A stretch of 64,000 nt of DNA, from contig JADDMT010000044.1 in the NCBI GenBank assembly GCA_021401465.1, forward strand, positions 1 to 64,000. The letters run 5' to 3'. The notes beneath the pieces are model-generated. The model had not been told where the DNA came from. It saw only the letters and a list, made by a program, of their open reading frames with translations, and did not search any database. Position 1 is the first letter of the stretch; the number at the start of each line of letters is the position of its first letter. Below are positions 10,575-19,905 of the stretch, one piece after another. Position numbers and translations under genes: made by a program. The DNA is from Teratosphaeria epicoccoides. Taxonomy: Eukaryota; Ascomycota; Dothideomycetes; Mycosphaerellales; Teratosphaeriaceae.

Positions 10575-10859
10575 ATGAATGAAGTGATGATAGTCAGCAT
10601 GCAGACAACCGTCGATACGCTCGCAGAAGAAGCTGACGCATCCCAAGATGCGATGACCTCTTCTCAGAGTCTTCAACGCAGTCAAACGATAGACTGGCCA
10701 TGTCAGCATCGACAATAACCCGGTGATTTGGGCATTCGCCCGACAGTGCTCATCAAAGTGCCTGTTGACGAGTCCGACAATCTCAATCTCAAACCGGAGG
10801 TGGATCAACGCTTTCTCGATAATCTAGGCATACTCGAAGACTTCGACGCAGAGCTGTAA
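10575..10859 (+). CDS. Candidate small two-exon gene, no recognised family
   Basis: A frame from the ATG at 10575 is open except for one TAA. A potential 45-nt GT-AG intron (10702-10746) removes that stop and keeps the frame, giving 79 residues (exons 10575-10701 and 10747-10859). The C-terminal half reads like a folded, acidic protein (LLIKVPVDESDNLNLKPEV, then FLDNLGILEDFDAEL). I do not recognise a family. It may equally be a relic with an internal stop. It lies upstream of UMP1 on the opposite strand. Confidence 0.28.
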
Positions 10860-11104
10860 CCGCTTACATTGGAGGCATGCTTGCGTTCAGACTGGCTAAG
10901 GACGCGAATCGGAGGATTCCGGTGGCAGCGGTAAGGATGCAGTAGCGTTCATTCGCGTTCCCGTTGTAACAGACGCATTGAGAGCTATTGATGTGTAAGG
11001 AAGGGTATTAGTGCAGGTCAGTTTGGTTGGTGTGCGTACTGGTCCCATAGGCTGTTTCCAGCTCGTTCTTGATTTGGTTCACAAAGACCCCATGGCCAGC
11101 CACC

Positions 11105-11428
11105 ATGAACCGACGTGCCGCAAGGAGGTGCCGCCGTCACGTGCCTGCTCCGGCGCTTGACGAAGATTGCCCTAGCCCTGGTCGTGCGAGCCTCGAAATT
11201 GAGACAGATCCAAAACAGCAGAATGGAACAAGATTGGTAATAACCGGGTCACCGTTTACTATACACAAGGCCGTGAGCCAGATCAGCACGCAAGTCGCGC
11301 AGCTGACCTCTTATGGCTCCCATATGGCACATCTCCCATCATCCGAGGGTCTAGCCAACGATGTCTACACCCTGAACGCCCAATTGCCCGCGCTCGTCAC
11401 GCTTCTCATTCAACGCCGGTGCTGTTGA
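11105..11428 (+). CDS. Candidate small ORF, no recognised family
   Basis: This 107-residue frame starts at an ATG and has a basic N-terminus (MNRRAARRCRRH). A central stretch (TRLVITGSPFTIHKAVSQI) is weakly reminiscent of a KH-like beta-alpha element, but the length and context are insufficient to assign a family. It ends about 70 bases before the UBA2 3' end, convergent with it. It could be an exon of a longer gene or chance. Confidence 0.25.
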   Translation: MNRRAARRCRRHVPAPALDEDCPSPGRASLEIETDPKQQNGTRLVITGSPFTIHKAVSQISTQVAQLTSYGSHMAHLPSSEGLANDVYTLNAQLPALVTLLIQRRCC

Positions 11429-11495
11429 TTCCCCAGTCGTAAATGTTCAGAAGCTGATCGTATCTGGATGCACAATCTTTTGCCCTTGCCTGGCC

Positions 11496-13481
11496 CTAGT
11501 CGTCGAGCAAGATCGCGCCATCGTCCTCCACCACCATGATCTCGTCCATTCCTGATGGCCGTGCCTTCTTTTTCGCCGCGCTCTCCACCTCATCTTCAGC
11601 CTCGCGCTTGCGCTTCACGGCTGGGTTGACTGCGTCCATCGCCTCAACACCGTCCGCGCCAGCAGCACTGTCCAGCGCCTTCTTCGGCTTCAGCGAGAGG
11701 TGTATCGGCTCGGGCGACAAACGCAATCGCGTCGCCGCAACCTCCTCTGCAGGCTTAATAATCGCGCTCAGCACCAGATCCACCTTCGGCTCATCACTGT
11801 CGTCCGTCACCGTGATGAAACTGTTCCCTTTCATGTAGTCCTTCAACGACTTTGCCAGATTGTCCTCCAGATCTGGATCGTAGATCACGCCTGCGTCAGT
11901 GGTAATCGAGAGATCCTGATAGCCCAGCTTCTCCTTCAGCAACAGCACAAGCTCATGCAAATTCGCTGAGGACTCGGCCGACAACAGCAACTTCGCATAC
12001 ACCGGCGAGCACACTGGGCATCCTGGATTTGGTGCTGCGAGAGTCTGCGTAGTCACCATGCGTTCCGTACTTCTTGAGTTCAAGAATACCATCTTCGACC
12101 CGCCAAGCGTACCCTCATCCTTACCGCCGAGTGATGACTGAGTCGTCGTTGGGAGATGGTTGTTCGACGTTGGCTTGCTCAGCCCATTTTGTTGTTGTCG
12201 TTGACTTTTCAGGATCTTGAAGGACTCTAGCACGCATAGACTGGCTGTAAGCGCATTCGAAGTCGCAATCGCTGGGATGATGTTGCCAGCCATTTGCTTA
12301 ATCTCCCACTCGCTGTGTATCGGTATGCCAAAGATGTGTGATCGCAAGTTAGCAGCGGAGGCGACGAAGTCGAGTGTATCTTTATCATCTTTGTCGAACT
12401 CGATGACTGGCTCCCCTGCCTGTACACGTTTTGACAAAATCCTGAGAGAATAGCAGAAGACCGCCAAATTGTCTTGCAGTGTCCACGTCCCTTGGTCTTG
12501 TGCCGCAAGCTCCTGCCCGCGCCTGATGAGCTCTGTGTCCTTGTCGATTTTCAGCTTGTCATACTGCAACGGTTCTGGTGGCTTCCTGCTTTGCCACATC
12601 TCGCTCATGCTCCGCAATCGCGCGATATCATCATGAAAGACTTTGTCGAACACGGCTTGAGCAAATTCGCTTGTGCCCGTCAGACTCCTGACTTTTTTCA
12701 GCGCTTGCGCCTCCTCTTTCAGCTTTGCGACCTCCTCTGCATTATCGCTTTCCGTCACTGCCACGTCCGAGCTGTCCTCCTCACTCGTGCCAAACAGTTC
12801 CGGAAAGAGATATGACTTGGCCCAAACTATGCAATGGATCGGCTGGCTCGGTGTTGATCGAATAGTACAGATTGGGAAGCTCTTCTGCACAGGCTTCGGA
12901 TTGCAGTCGTAGCACTCTGTGACGCCCTTCTTGATAGCTTGCACCTGTCCATTGAATCCAGTGGTCCCACTCTCGATAAGTGGCAAATTAGCAGCTAAGC
13001 ACATTCTGTTCACATGCCTCCTCGCTGCCAGATTGTCCAGTGCGTTGAAGACCAAGTCGAAGCTCTCAAAGAACTCAACATCATACTGACTGTCAAATAT
13101 GCTCGCATGATGGGCGTCGATGCTGACTGAGGGGTTGAATTGTGAGGCGGTTTCCTTGGCGACAAACGCCTTCGGCTTTTTGATATGTTGCTTCCGGAAC
13201 AAAAATTGCCGGTTGAGGTTGCTCAGGTCAATGGTGTCCAGGTCGATGACCACTATCTGCGGCTTGCGATGGCTGATTGTTTCGGCAACTGGGGCCTCGC
13301 CGTCCGTAGCCTCGTTGTTGCCGTATCTTGGTGGCAGGCTGCCAAACCCGCTACACACCAAATTCTTCAACACCTCGCAGCCGATGCCACCCGCTCCCAC
13401 CAGTAGCACCCGACTCTCCTTGACCTTCTTGATGAGCGGACTGCCCAACGACTGCGCGATGCTGCGATCTCGCCGCTGCAT
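11496..13481 (-). CDS. UBA2: SUMO-activating enzyme subunit Uba2
   Basis: Uba2 is the catalytic half of the SUMO E1 (with Aos1). It adenylates SUMO and then carries it as a thioester. The single-exon 661-residue protein shows the nucleotide-binding GAGGIG (29-34), the DLDTIDLSNLNRQFLFR segment, and zinc-binding pairs C190/C193 (CYDC) and a later CPVC. The catalytic cysteine sits in FPICTIRSTPSQPIHCIVWAK (C205). The C-terminus carries a ubiquitin-fold region and a basic tail (KRKREAEDEVESAAKKKA) suited to nuclear import, ending in an acidic patch. An insert of about 22 residues follows the first helix (about 48-73). The ATG at 13481 is chosen because homology starts there; the frame runs a further 79 codons upstream without similarity. 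Confidence 0.95.
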   Translation of the reverse strand: MQRRDRSIAQSLGSPLIKKVKESRVLLVGAGGIGCEVLKNLVCSGFGSLPPRYGNNEATDGEAPVAETISHRKPQIVVIDLDTIDLSNLNRQFLFRKQHIKKPKAFVAKETASQFNPSVSIDAHHASIFDSQYDVEFFESFDLVFNALDNLAARRHVNRMCLAANLPLIESGTTGFNGQVQAIKKGVTECYDCNPKPVQKSFPICTIRSTPSQPIHCIVWAKSYLFPELFGTSEEDSSDVAVTESDNAEEVAKLKEEAQALKKVRSLTGTSEFAQAVFDKVFHDDIARLRSMSEMWQSRKPPEPLQYDKLKIDKDTELIRRGQELAAQDQGTWTLQDNLAVFCYSLRILSKRVQAGEPVIEFDKDDKDTLDFVASAANLRSHIFGIPIHSEWEIKQMAGNIIPAIATSNALTASLCVLESFKILKSQRQQQNGLSKPTSNNHLPTTTQSSLGGKDEGTLGGSKMVFLNSRSTERMVTTQTLAAPNPGCPVCSPVYAKLLLSAESSANLHELVLLLKEKLGYQDLSITTDAGVIYDPDLEDNLAKSLKDYMKGNSFITVTDDSDEPKVDLVLSAIIKPAEEVAATRLRLSPEPIHLSLKPKKALDSAAGADGVEAMDAVNPAVKRKREAEDEVESAAKKKARPSGMDEIMVVEDDGAILLDD

Positions 13482-13901
13482 CTTGACTGCCGCGCTCCAG
13501 TATCGTTTGACCCCTCGCCGCCCGCGCGTGCTCCACTTGGGCAAAGTTGAAGTCGCAAGCGCCGATGTCGAAGCAAGATGAAGAGCGCAGCTTGGCTCTG
13601 AAGTTCTGTAATTGATGCACGTGAATTGAACCGCTCTGAGCTCCAAGTGAAGTAAGTGGTCCAGATGGCTACCGGTTGGTCGCGAGGAAGGTGCTATCGT
13701 GGAACCCCGGTGGAGCACCTTCCTTTCGGTACTCCTACCGCGTCAACGGTCTAGGATGTCCGCTCCTAATCTGTATGATCGCGACGGCCAAGAGGTCGGT
13801 AATGAGTGTGGTTTGCAAAAAGCAGATTAAGATGGTCTAGTGACCGCAAACGAAACCGTCGAAACATGGATCTTGCGATGACATGCGACGCGACTCGACC
13901 T
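13482..13901. other. Upstream region of UBA2
   Basis: About 420 bases upstream of UBA2. No gene is seen. The 5' UTR and promoter are expected here. Confidence 0.45.
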
Positions 13902-14641
13902 TCACTCCGGACTTAATTCGGCGAGACGCCAACCTTCTTTCAGCCGCAATCGATTTGACATGGACCCGCGGTACGTGTACCCTTTAAGAAGCCTGAAGCG
14001 GTATACGCAAGCGGAATATGAAGTACAGTGGTGCTACCCGAGATGGCGCTGGTCCGTGCGCGGCAGCTAGCGGGCGGCTCACGCCAGGTCGGGCCGGTAA
14101 AGCAGATCGGAGGGTTTAGTTGCGTCATAGACGTCTGCTACAATCTATGAGGTTCTGCAATCACGACGTCACTGCAGCAGGGCTCAGCCGCAGTGCATAT
14201 CCATGAAAGATCAATCGAGCCAAGTGTGGGGATCCGAAATTCCCGATTATCATGCGCCAACCACACGCGGCTAGCGGCGGACAAGGCCCGCTAGCGTAAA
14301 GCTCGAGCCAGCGTCATCTCGGGTAGCACCACTGTACGTGTTGAGTCGGTGTATGCAGTGCTCCCTCCCGTCAGCCCGAACCTAGTCCTCTTAAAATATC
14401 TAGGAGCAACAATGTTGAACTCTGCGCACCACTTCACTGTCGCTGATCGATGCGTCCTTTCCTCCTGGATCATCGCAGACCATCGGTCAGCCACCCCTTC
14501 CCAGCGCTGGCGGACCTCCCGTTTGCCATCAGGACTTTGTCCTTTGCTTCTCCCCGGCCTCTCCAACGGCGTCGACGAGCCAGATGAATCTCGTCGTACC
14601 CTTATAATCAGTAGCTGCGATGGTAGGGTATCAAGTTCCAT
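13902..14641 (-). pseudogene. Unrecognised reading frame apparently split by the MITE
   Basis: A minus-strand frame opens at the ATG at 14641 and reads protein-like sequence (VADRWSAMIQEER, then VKWCAEFNIVAPRYFKRTRF and GLTGGSTAYTD). It then runs into the MITE terminus and stops inside it at 14291. If the element plus one TA copy is treated as an insertion, the frame continues for about 40 more codons on the far side to a TGA at 13902-13904. I do not recognise the family, and 40 open codons can arise by chance. Upstream exons may exist. It is best seen as a possible gene relic. Confidence 0.35.
14026..14334. mobile_element. MITE-like element with TA target duplication (Tc1/mariner-like ends)
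   Basis: A 309-bp segment is bounded by inverted termini beginning CAGTGGTGCTACCCGAGATG. The left copy starts at 14026 and the right copy ends at 14334, matching at 26 of 27 positions. The similarity resumes with CTAGCGGGC (inner edges about 14067-14075 and 14286-14294). The dinucleotide TA flanks both ends (14024-14025 and 14335-14336), as expected for Tc1/mariner/pogo-type insertion, and CAGTG is a common start of such termini. The interior has no coding capacity, so it is a non-autonomous miniature element. Confidence 0.75.
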
Positions 14642-14847
14642 GCATTCGTGACCGACTCCCAGCCGAACCGGTGCTGTACGACAAGCTCAGGTTCCAGTAC
14701 CGACCATCTCCCACGACATCCCGCCGTGTCTACAACCAGCCAGTGCCCAAGAATGCTGCAGTCGTAACGATCTGTGTTCATGCACGCTCTCCGATCCCAA
14801 GACCAAAGCTCAATCGTTCAAAAAGAAACAGCAGTGCGAGGTACACA

Positions 14848-16265
14848 CTATAAGAAGTATTCTCCTCTCCCTGCCCTGCCAGCGGGGACCGCCCTCCGAT
14901 GATCGGGCACAGCACTGAAGATCTTGAAGTCGGGGTTTAGATCCTCGCCGAGTGTCATGATGGACGCCACGTTGCCGCAGCGGTAACAGTAGTTTGGTGC
15001 TGACCAGACTGTGACGACGTCTTGGGACGCGAAGTGGTATTTGTAGCCTTCGTTTACGAGTTGATGGGCGCGGGCGATAAGCGACAGGCCGTTGACGTGG
15101 TTGAACTGCATAAGCGTCAGTACTGTAACGGAATGAAGAACGTCGAAATGGAGCAGCTTCTCACCTCTGTTGATACCTTGTCCCCGAACAACCAGCCCGC
15201 GCCTCTGGGCGAGACCGCCCACGTATCTACATCTTCTGGATCACTCCATACCAGATCGCAGAAAGCACCCTCGTGCGGAATCTCCTGCGCACGTGCCACC
15301 ACGCGGATTTGATCGAGTGTCCTGATTTCAGGTGACAGCCCACCATGGACACACAACACCTTACCATCGATTATGGCAGCCAGTGCCAGGAAATCGAAAA
15401 CTTGGCAGCAACTCTTCCACACGCTCGCATTCCCGTATTTCTGCTGACACTCTTCGTAAAACCCGTACACCTGCGTGATCTGACGTGACTCGTGGTTGCC
15501 ACGGATCAACGTGACTTTATCTGGGTACTTTGCTTTCAAGCACATGAGCAATGTGAACGTCTCCAGAGAGAAGTATCCTCGATCCACAAAGTCGCCCAGG
15601 AAAATAAAGTTCTGCTTGCCATTTGCATGGTCGGTTTTGGCCACACTTTTGCTCCGCCCATCCGGACTTCTGACCCCAACTCCGCTATCATCGCTGCCCT
15701 CGCAATCTTCCTCATACTCGCCGTCGTCGTTGTCATCCTGACCCATACTTCGACTTCGCACCCTTCCCCGCGTCTCTTCTTCGTCGCCCGTATTGCCAGC
15801 GTCCGAGGCATCACTGGTATATGCGCTGTCCCGCTGAAAACGCCTCTTCATCTTCCGCTTCACCTTCGGGTCTGTGATTTGACTCGGCGGCTCGAGATCC
15901 GCAGCATTGATTGTACCTGCCCTGCCCGGCGACTTCAAGGATCGCTGCTCCTCCTCCTCTTGCACCACCTTTAATCGCGCCCTTTCCTCAGCTTCACCCG
16001 GCATCCCGCCCGCTACGTGGAACAGCTCCAACAGATCATAGAACTGCCCGTGTATGTCGCCCGCTACTGTCACCGGCGCCGAGACAGGCTGGATGTTCGA
16101 CTCCTCCATCAGACATTCTTTGACGATCTCGCACAGCCGTTTCATATCCGCCTCGGGCAGGTATCGACATAGTTTTGCTTGCTGAAGCCACTCGTCCGGG
16201 CCGGCGTGCGAAGATAGCTTCGCTGGTCCTGGTTGTGGGACGTCGCTGTCCTTCTCGCGTGCCAT
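14848..16265 (-). CDS. PPG1: PP2A-like serine/threonine phosphatase, PPG1 type
   Basis: Two exons (15165-16265 and 14848-15105; 59-nt intron) give 452 residues. The metallophosphatase motifs are complete: GDIHG (69-73), GDFVDRG (224-230), GNHES (256-260), the VHGGLSPE and WSDPED stretches, and APNYCYRCGN near the end. The C-terminus is EYFL, like the carboxymethylated tail of PP2A-class enzymes. The N-terminal CRYLPEADMKRLCEIVKECLMEE and QPVSAPVTV match Ppg1, which in yeast is the catalytic subunit of a complex opposing mitophagy and affecting glycogen. Unusually, about 130 residues of charged, low-complexity sequence (about 88-218, including an acidic DDNDDGEYEEDCEG run) are inserted between the first two motifs. 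The ATG at 16265 is used; the frame extends only to a GTG upstream. Confidence 0.92.
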
Positions 16266-16887
16266 CGCTGCAGGTCTTGAGGGCACTTTCTGGATGTATC
16301 AGGGGTGGTACGAAGAGTTCCGAAGGTTGCTTCCGTGGTATGTTGGCAGTCTCGTCCAGTCCAAATGTCTTTTCTGTTCGAGTCGCTATAAGGCAACCAG
16401 TTCCTATTCGGTAAAGCGCTGCATGGAGTATATGGAACTAGAAGAAGTCGAGTCGCTCATCCCTACACTTTCAAGAAGCAAGTGAGCAGTGACCAAGCAG
16501 TGCGAGGGTCCACAGCGCCGCAGCCGGCGGCGCCACACGCGACCAGCCTTCCCCTCAAACGCACGGTCTTCAATCACATGCGAAAGACTTTTGGGTTAGC
16601 GTTGCAGTGGAAGACACACAGTTTATGCGTCAAAGTGCTCTCGAAGTCAGTGGTCACCGTTTGAGATGTCAGGTCATTAGTGATGGGATCGGAGTTATGT
16701 TTTGAGCCGTCAACAAAGCGTACCAATACACTTCAAGCGCGTATCAGTGCAACAATTCTCGGCAGTCAAAGACAATGCATACGACTTGCGCACTGCGGCT
16801 CTCTGCTCTCCAGGATCATACTGGGCACAAGTCTTCTGATACGATCTCAAAGCTTAAGCGACAGCAGAAACATCACTGTATAATATC
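16266..16887. other. Spacer upstream of PPG1
   Basis: Tandem arrangement: this follows the 3' end of the large unknown gene and precedes the PPG1 start, so it holds the PPG1 promoter. No coding sequence is supported. Confidence 0.45.
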
Positions 16888-19413
16888 TCACTGGCCAGCA
16901 ATTCCATCCAATTCCCTTGCGCTTCCAAGCACATCCTCCGTCAGCTCAGCGATAGTCCTTTCGGGTTGTGAATCATCACGGAAGGGTATCACTGCCTGAG
17001 CTTGACCTGCTGGCATGCTAGAACTGGTGTGGGTCTCCGCCGGGAGATCGCAGGCCTGGTCCCTCCCGGCTGCAGCATCTGCGGCAGTAGTCAGGTCCAG
17101 GGACATCGAAATCGGACTGCCATGGTCACTTTGCATTTTTGTCTCCTTCGTCGCTGATGACGAAGTGTCGACGGCTGTATCATTGTCCTCCTTCCCACCA
17201 GATGATCGCTGTGCTCCCTGAGATGCAGACTTGGTGACCTGAAGCTGCATTTTCGGCGTGTCCAGGCCATCGAAAGTTGTCGAGAAGCGCAGACTACTGC
17301 GCCTTCGCTGATTCTCAAGATCAAAGCTGGTCGCGGGCTCCGAATCGATGATGGAGAGTCTTGAGCTTTTCGCAGCTTTCCCAACGCCCAGTAAGCGAGC
17401 GCTTGGTGACGGCACTCTCATATCGTTAGTGCCATTCTTGGACATCTTGATGGCCGACCAAGGTGACCATGAACCCATCAAGACCTGGGTAGAAGGCAGC
17501 TGTTGCTCCTGCGAGAGCTCCCGTAATGGTGGACGGGCCGGAGGATTTGTGGGTGGGGCTGATGCCGGCGGATCGCTTCGCCTAGGAATCAGATATTCCG
17601 TATCGCCGGCACGATTAGGAGCCTTGACGGGAGACGGGAATAGATCGCGCTGAGCTTGATAAAGAGCCACTTGAGTGCCTGGCCATTGAGTGACCGTACC
17701 TTCGTCAGCAGCTTTGGAAGACTCCCAGGCTCTCTCATAAGCGTCTTTATCCTCAAATGCAGCTTTGATCGCGCTGTCTTGGTTAAGCACGGACGCATCT
17801 CCTTGTGAGGATCGACATTTTCCCTCAGCCGACGATATGTCAGCTCCGGCATCTCGCATCTCTCTCTTCAGAGCCTTCTTGACCGAAGATGTCCGACCGT
17901 CACGGATAGGATTGGTGGGCAGGATTGTGTTCATGTGCTCATCCATGAGCGCCATGTTCAGCCTGATGCCGAAGGACGAGTCGTGGCTGATGGACATATC
18001 CAGGACCGGGGGAGCGGCTGGCTTATCATTGGCGGACGCAGTCGGCAGAGCAGGATGTTGCAATGTCTTCCTTTGCCGTCGGGTCCTCCGGGCTGCTGGC
18101 AAATCGGTCGGGACGGCAGGCTCACCATACGGATTTGCCCTTGTCCTGCGTTTACGAAATTTGAAAGGCGTTCCATTTTCGTTGCTAGACGCAAGTGCGG
18201 TATACTCTGGCCTTGGAGCGGCAGGCTGTACCACATCAGCGGGATTATTGACTCTTGCCGTTCTTGAGTTCATTTTTCTGCACTCAGAGGCATTGCTCGA
18301 TCGTGCTTGACCTTCATTGTCTCCTGGCACGATGCCTTGGCCGTGCATGTCCGGGCCACATTCCGAGACTACGGCTGAAGGAGCCGTCAGGTCTGCAACC
18401 ATATCGCCACACATGACGTCGTCATCGCCAGAGCGTTCCTGTACCACTTCTGAGATCGCGACAGGGCGCTGCAATCCTTGCCCTTGAGACTTCGCAAGAT
18501 CGTCAGTGCTACAAGGCTCAAAGACGCCCTTCTCATTGGCAAATGCTCCACCTCGGACAGAAGCATACTCAGCTTTCGGCTTCTGACTCGCGCGCGAAGG
18601 TGTAGAATCCAAAGGCGATCTAGTCAGCTCGTCGAAGCTCTCATCCGCCTTTAGCTCATACAAAGCAGTATTCTGACGAAGCAGCCATTCTGTGCTTGGA
18701 GGCTTCCGGTTTCTGAAGTAGCGCGGCCGTGCCGTGGTCGATGGGTCACAGTGAGTAACGGCCTCCGGCGTCGACTCATGAATCATCTCGGATACGAGCG
18801 GCGTCTCTGTTGCTGCCTGCTCCAGACCACGGGTCTGCGAGGCTGCCGCCTGTTTCCGTGCAGTCGCGCTGGGATCCAACGTCACTTTGACATTGCGATG
18901 CCGGCCTTGACAGCACGCCGAGCTGGCTTGCTCCTTTTCCATTGCCTGAGTCTTAGATGCGGCTCTCATTAGCTTTCCTGATCCTCTTCCTTTGCCCTTC
19001 GATCTAGAGCGTTGGGCTGTGCTCGGCCGAACACTCTTCGTCAGCTCATCCACATCCTCCCAGACACCCGCCTCGGCGGCCTTCTTCTCTCGTACCATCT
19101 TGAGAACATACTGCTTCCCGGTCCGGCTGCGCTCATTATACTCAATCGCAACCTTGAGTGACTGACAATGAGGCCTTGCTGCCTGTATCGTCAAAGGCTT
19201 TCCGTTGAGGAAATCATCTGCAAGCTGCTCGATGCGCCGCCGCTTGACGGACCCCTCATTCGTGCTCAGATCTTCATCAGGATCCGGGTACAAAACTTCC
19301 TCATCTTCAGGCGGCGTGCAGTCTTCAAACGTGATCTTTCTGATCTCTTTGCTACGCTGAAACACGGAAGCTCCCACCCAGAAGTGACCTCGCGGCTTGT
19401 GCGTTTTGATCAT
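16888..19413 (-). CDS. Large, mostly disordered protein of unknown function
   Basis: A single open frame of 841 residues starts at the ATG at 19413. I do not recognise a family. The first 120 residues look most structured: GHFWVGASVFQRSKEIRKITFED, an acidic stretch, KRRRIEQLADDFLNGKPLTIQ, and SLKVAIEYNERSRTGKQYVLKMVREKKAAE. The rest is rich in Ser, Pro, Ala and charged residues, with basic clusters (RSRSKGKGRGSGK, KFRKRRTRANPYGEP, ARRTRRQRK) that could serve as nuclear localisation or nucleic-acid contacts. The last residues (ERTIAELTEDVLGSARELDGI) look helical. It diverges from the septation scaffold gene across a 492-bp promoter region. A nuclear role is only suggested by the basic patches. 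An additional 5' exon cannot be excluded. Confidence 0.75.
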   Translation of the reverse strand: MIKTHKPRGHFWVGASVFQRSKEIRKITFEDCTPPEDEEVLYPDPDEDLSTNEGSVKRRRIEQLADDFLNGKPLTIQAARPHCQSLKVAIEYNERSRTGKQYVLKMVREKKAAEAGVWEDVDELTKSVRPSTAQRSRSKGKGRGSGKLMRAASKTQAMEKEQASSACCQGRHRNVKVTLDPSATARKQAAASQTRGLEQAATETPLVSEMIHESTPEAVTHCDPSTTARPRYFRNRKPPSTEWLLRQNTALYELKADESFDELTRSPLDSTPSRASQKPKAEYASVRGGAFANEKGVFEPCSTDDLAKSQGQGLQRPVAISEVVQERSGDDDVMCGDMVADLTAPSAVVSECGPDMHGQGIVPGDNEGQARSSNASECRKMNSRTARVNNPADVVQPAAPRPEYTALASSNENGTPFKFRKRRTRANPYGEPAVPTDLPAARRTRRQRKTLQHPALPTASANDKPAAPPVLDMSISHDSSFGIRLNMALMDEHMNTILPTNPIRDGRTSSVKKALKREMRDAGADISSAEGKCRSSQGDASVLNQDSAIKAAFEDKDAYERAWESSKAADEGTVTQWPGTQVALYQAQRDLFPSPVKAPNRAGDTEYLIPRRSDPPASAPPTNPPARPPLRELSQEQQLPSTQVLMGSWSPWSAIKMSKNGTNDMRVPSPSARLLGVGKAAKSSRLSIIDSEPATSFDLENQRRRSSLRFSTTFDGLDTPKMQLQVTKSASQGAQRSSGGKEDNDTAVDTSSSATKETKMQSDHGSPISMSLDLTTAADAAAGRDQACDLPAETHTSSSMPAGQAQAVIPFRDDSQPERTIAELTEDVLGSARELDGIAGQ

Positions 19414-19905
19414 GTCTGCCCTCCCAGTCTGTATCGCCGTGGAAAATGGTTGCAGCTTTCAGGCGCGCTGTTGGTTGTCCAGCCGGAAGAAACGAGAGTC
19501 GCATTGCCGTTTCCAGTCAAGCGATTCAACGTTGTTGGTGGGCTCTGGACCATTGCCTGTGGAGAGCAGTGCCGCCAGCCTTTCCGTCGTCCTGAAGATG
19601 CCTACCTACATGAATGGTCAGTGGCAAATACAGGAGGCAGGAGAAGCGTTTGTCCAAAATGTCCGGGCAGGCATCAGGTGGAAGTGGGGCCGGACAGGGA
19701 CGGGTGTTGCTAAGGGACTAACTACCTCCCACCGCGAGTCTCCAAAACATCATCATTGTTATTATTGCAGACGCGAGATTCGAGATTCGAGATGTGGCAT
19801 ATAGGCCCAAATGCTTGTTATTGCTTCACTTGTGTAGTCTTTACCTTCTGATATGGTGTTTGGGTGAAGCGTTGGAGCGCGTAGCTATTCTCACGCATCC
19901 GTACC
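19414..19905. promoter_or_regulatory. Divergent promoter region
   Basis: This spacer lies between the divergently transcribed unknown gene (minus) and the septation scaffold (plus), and should contain both promoters. No specific box stands out with confidence. Confidence 0.45.
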
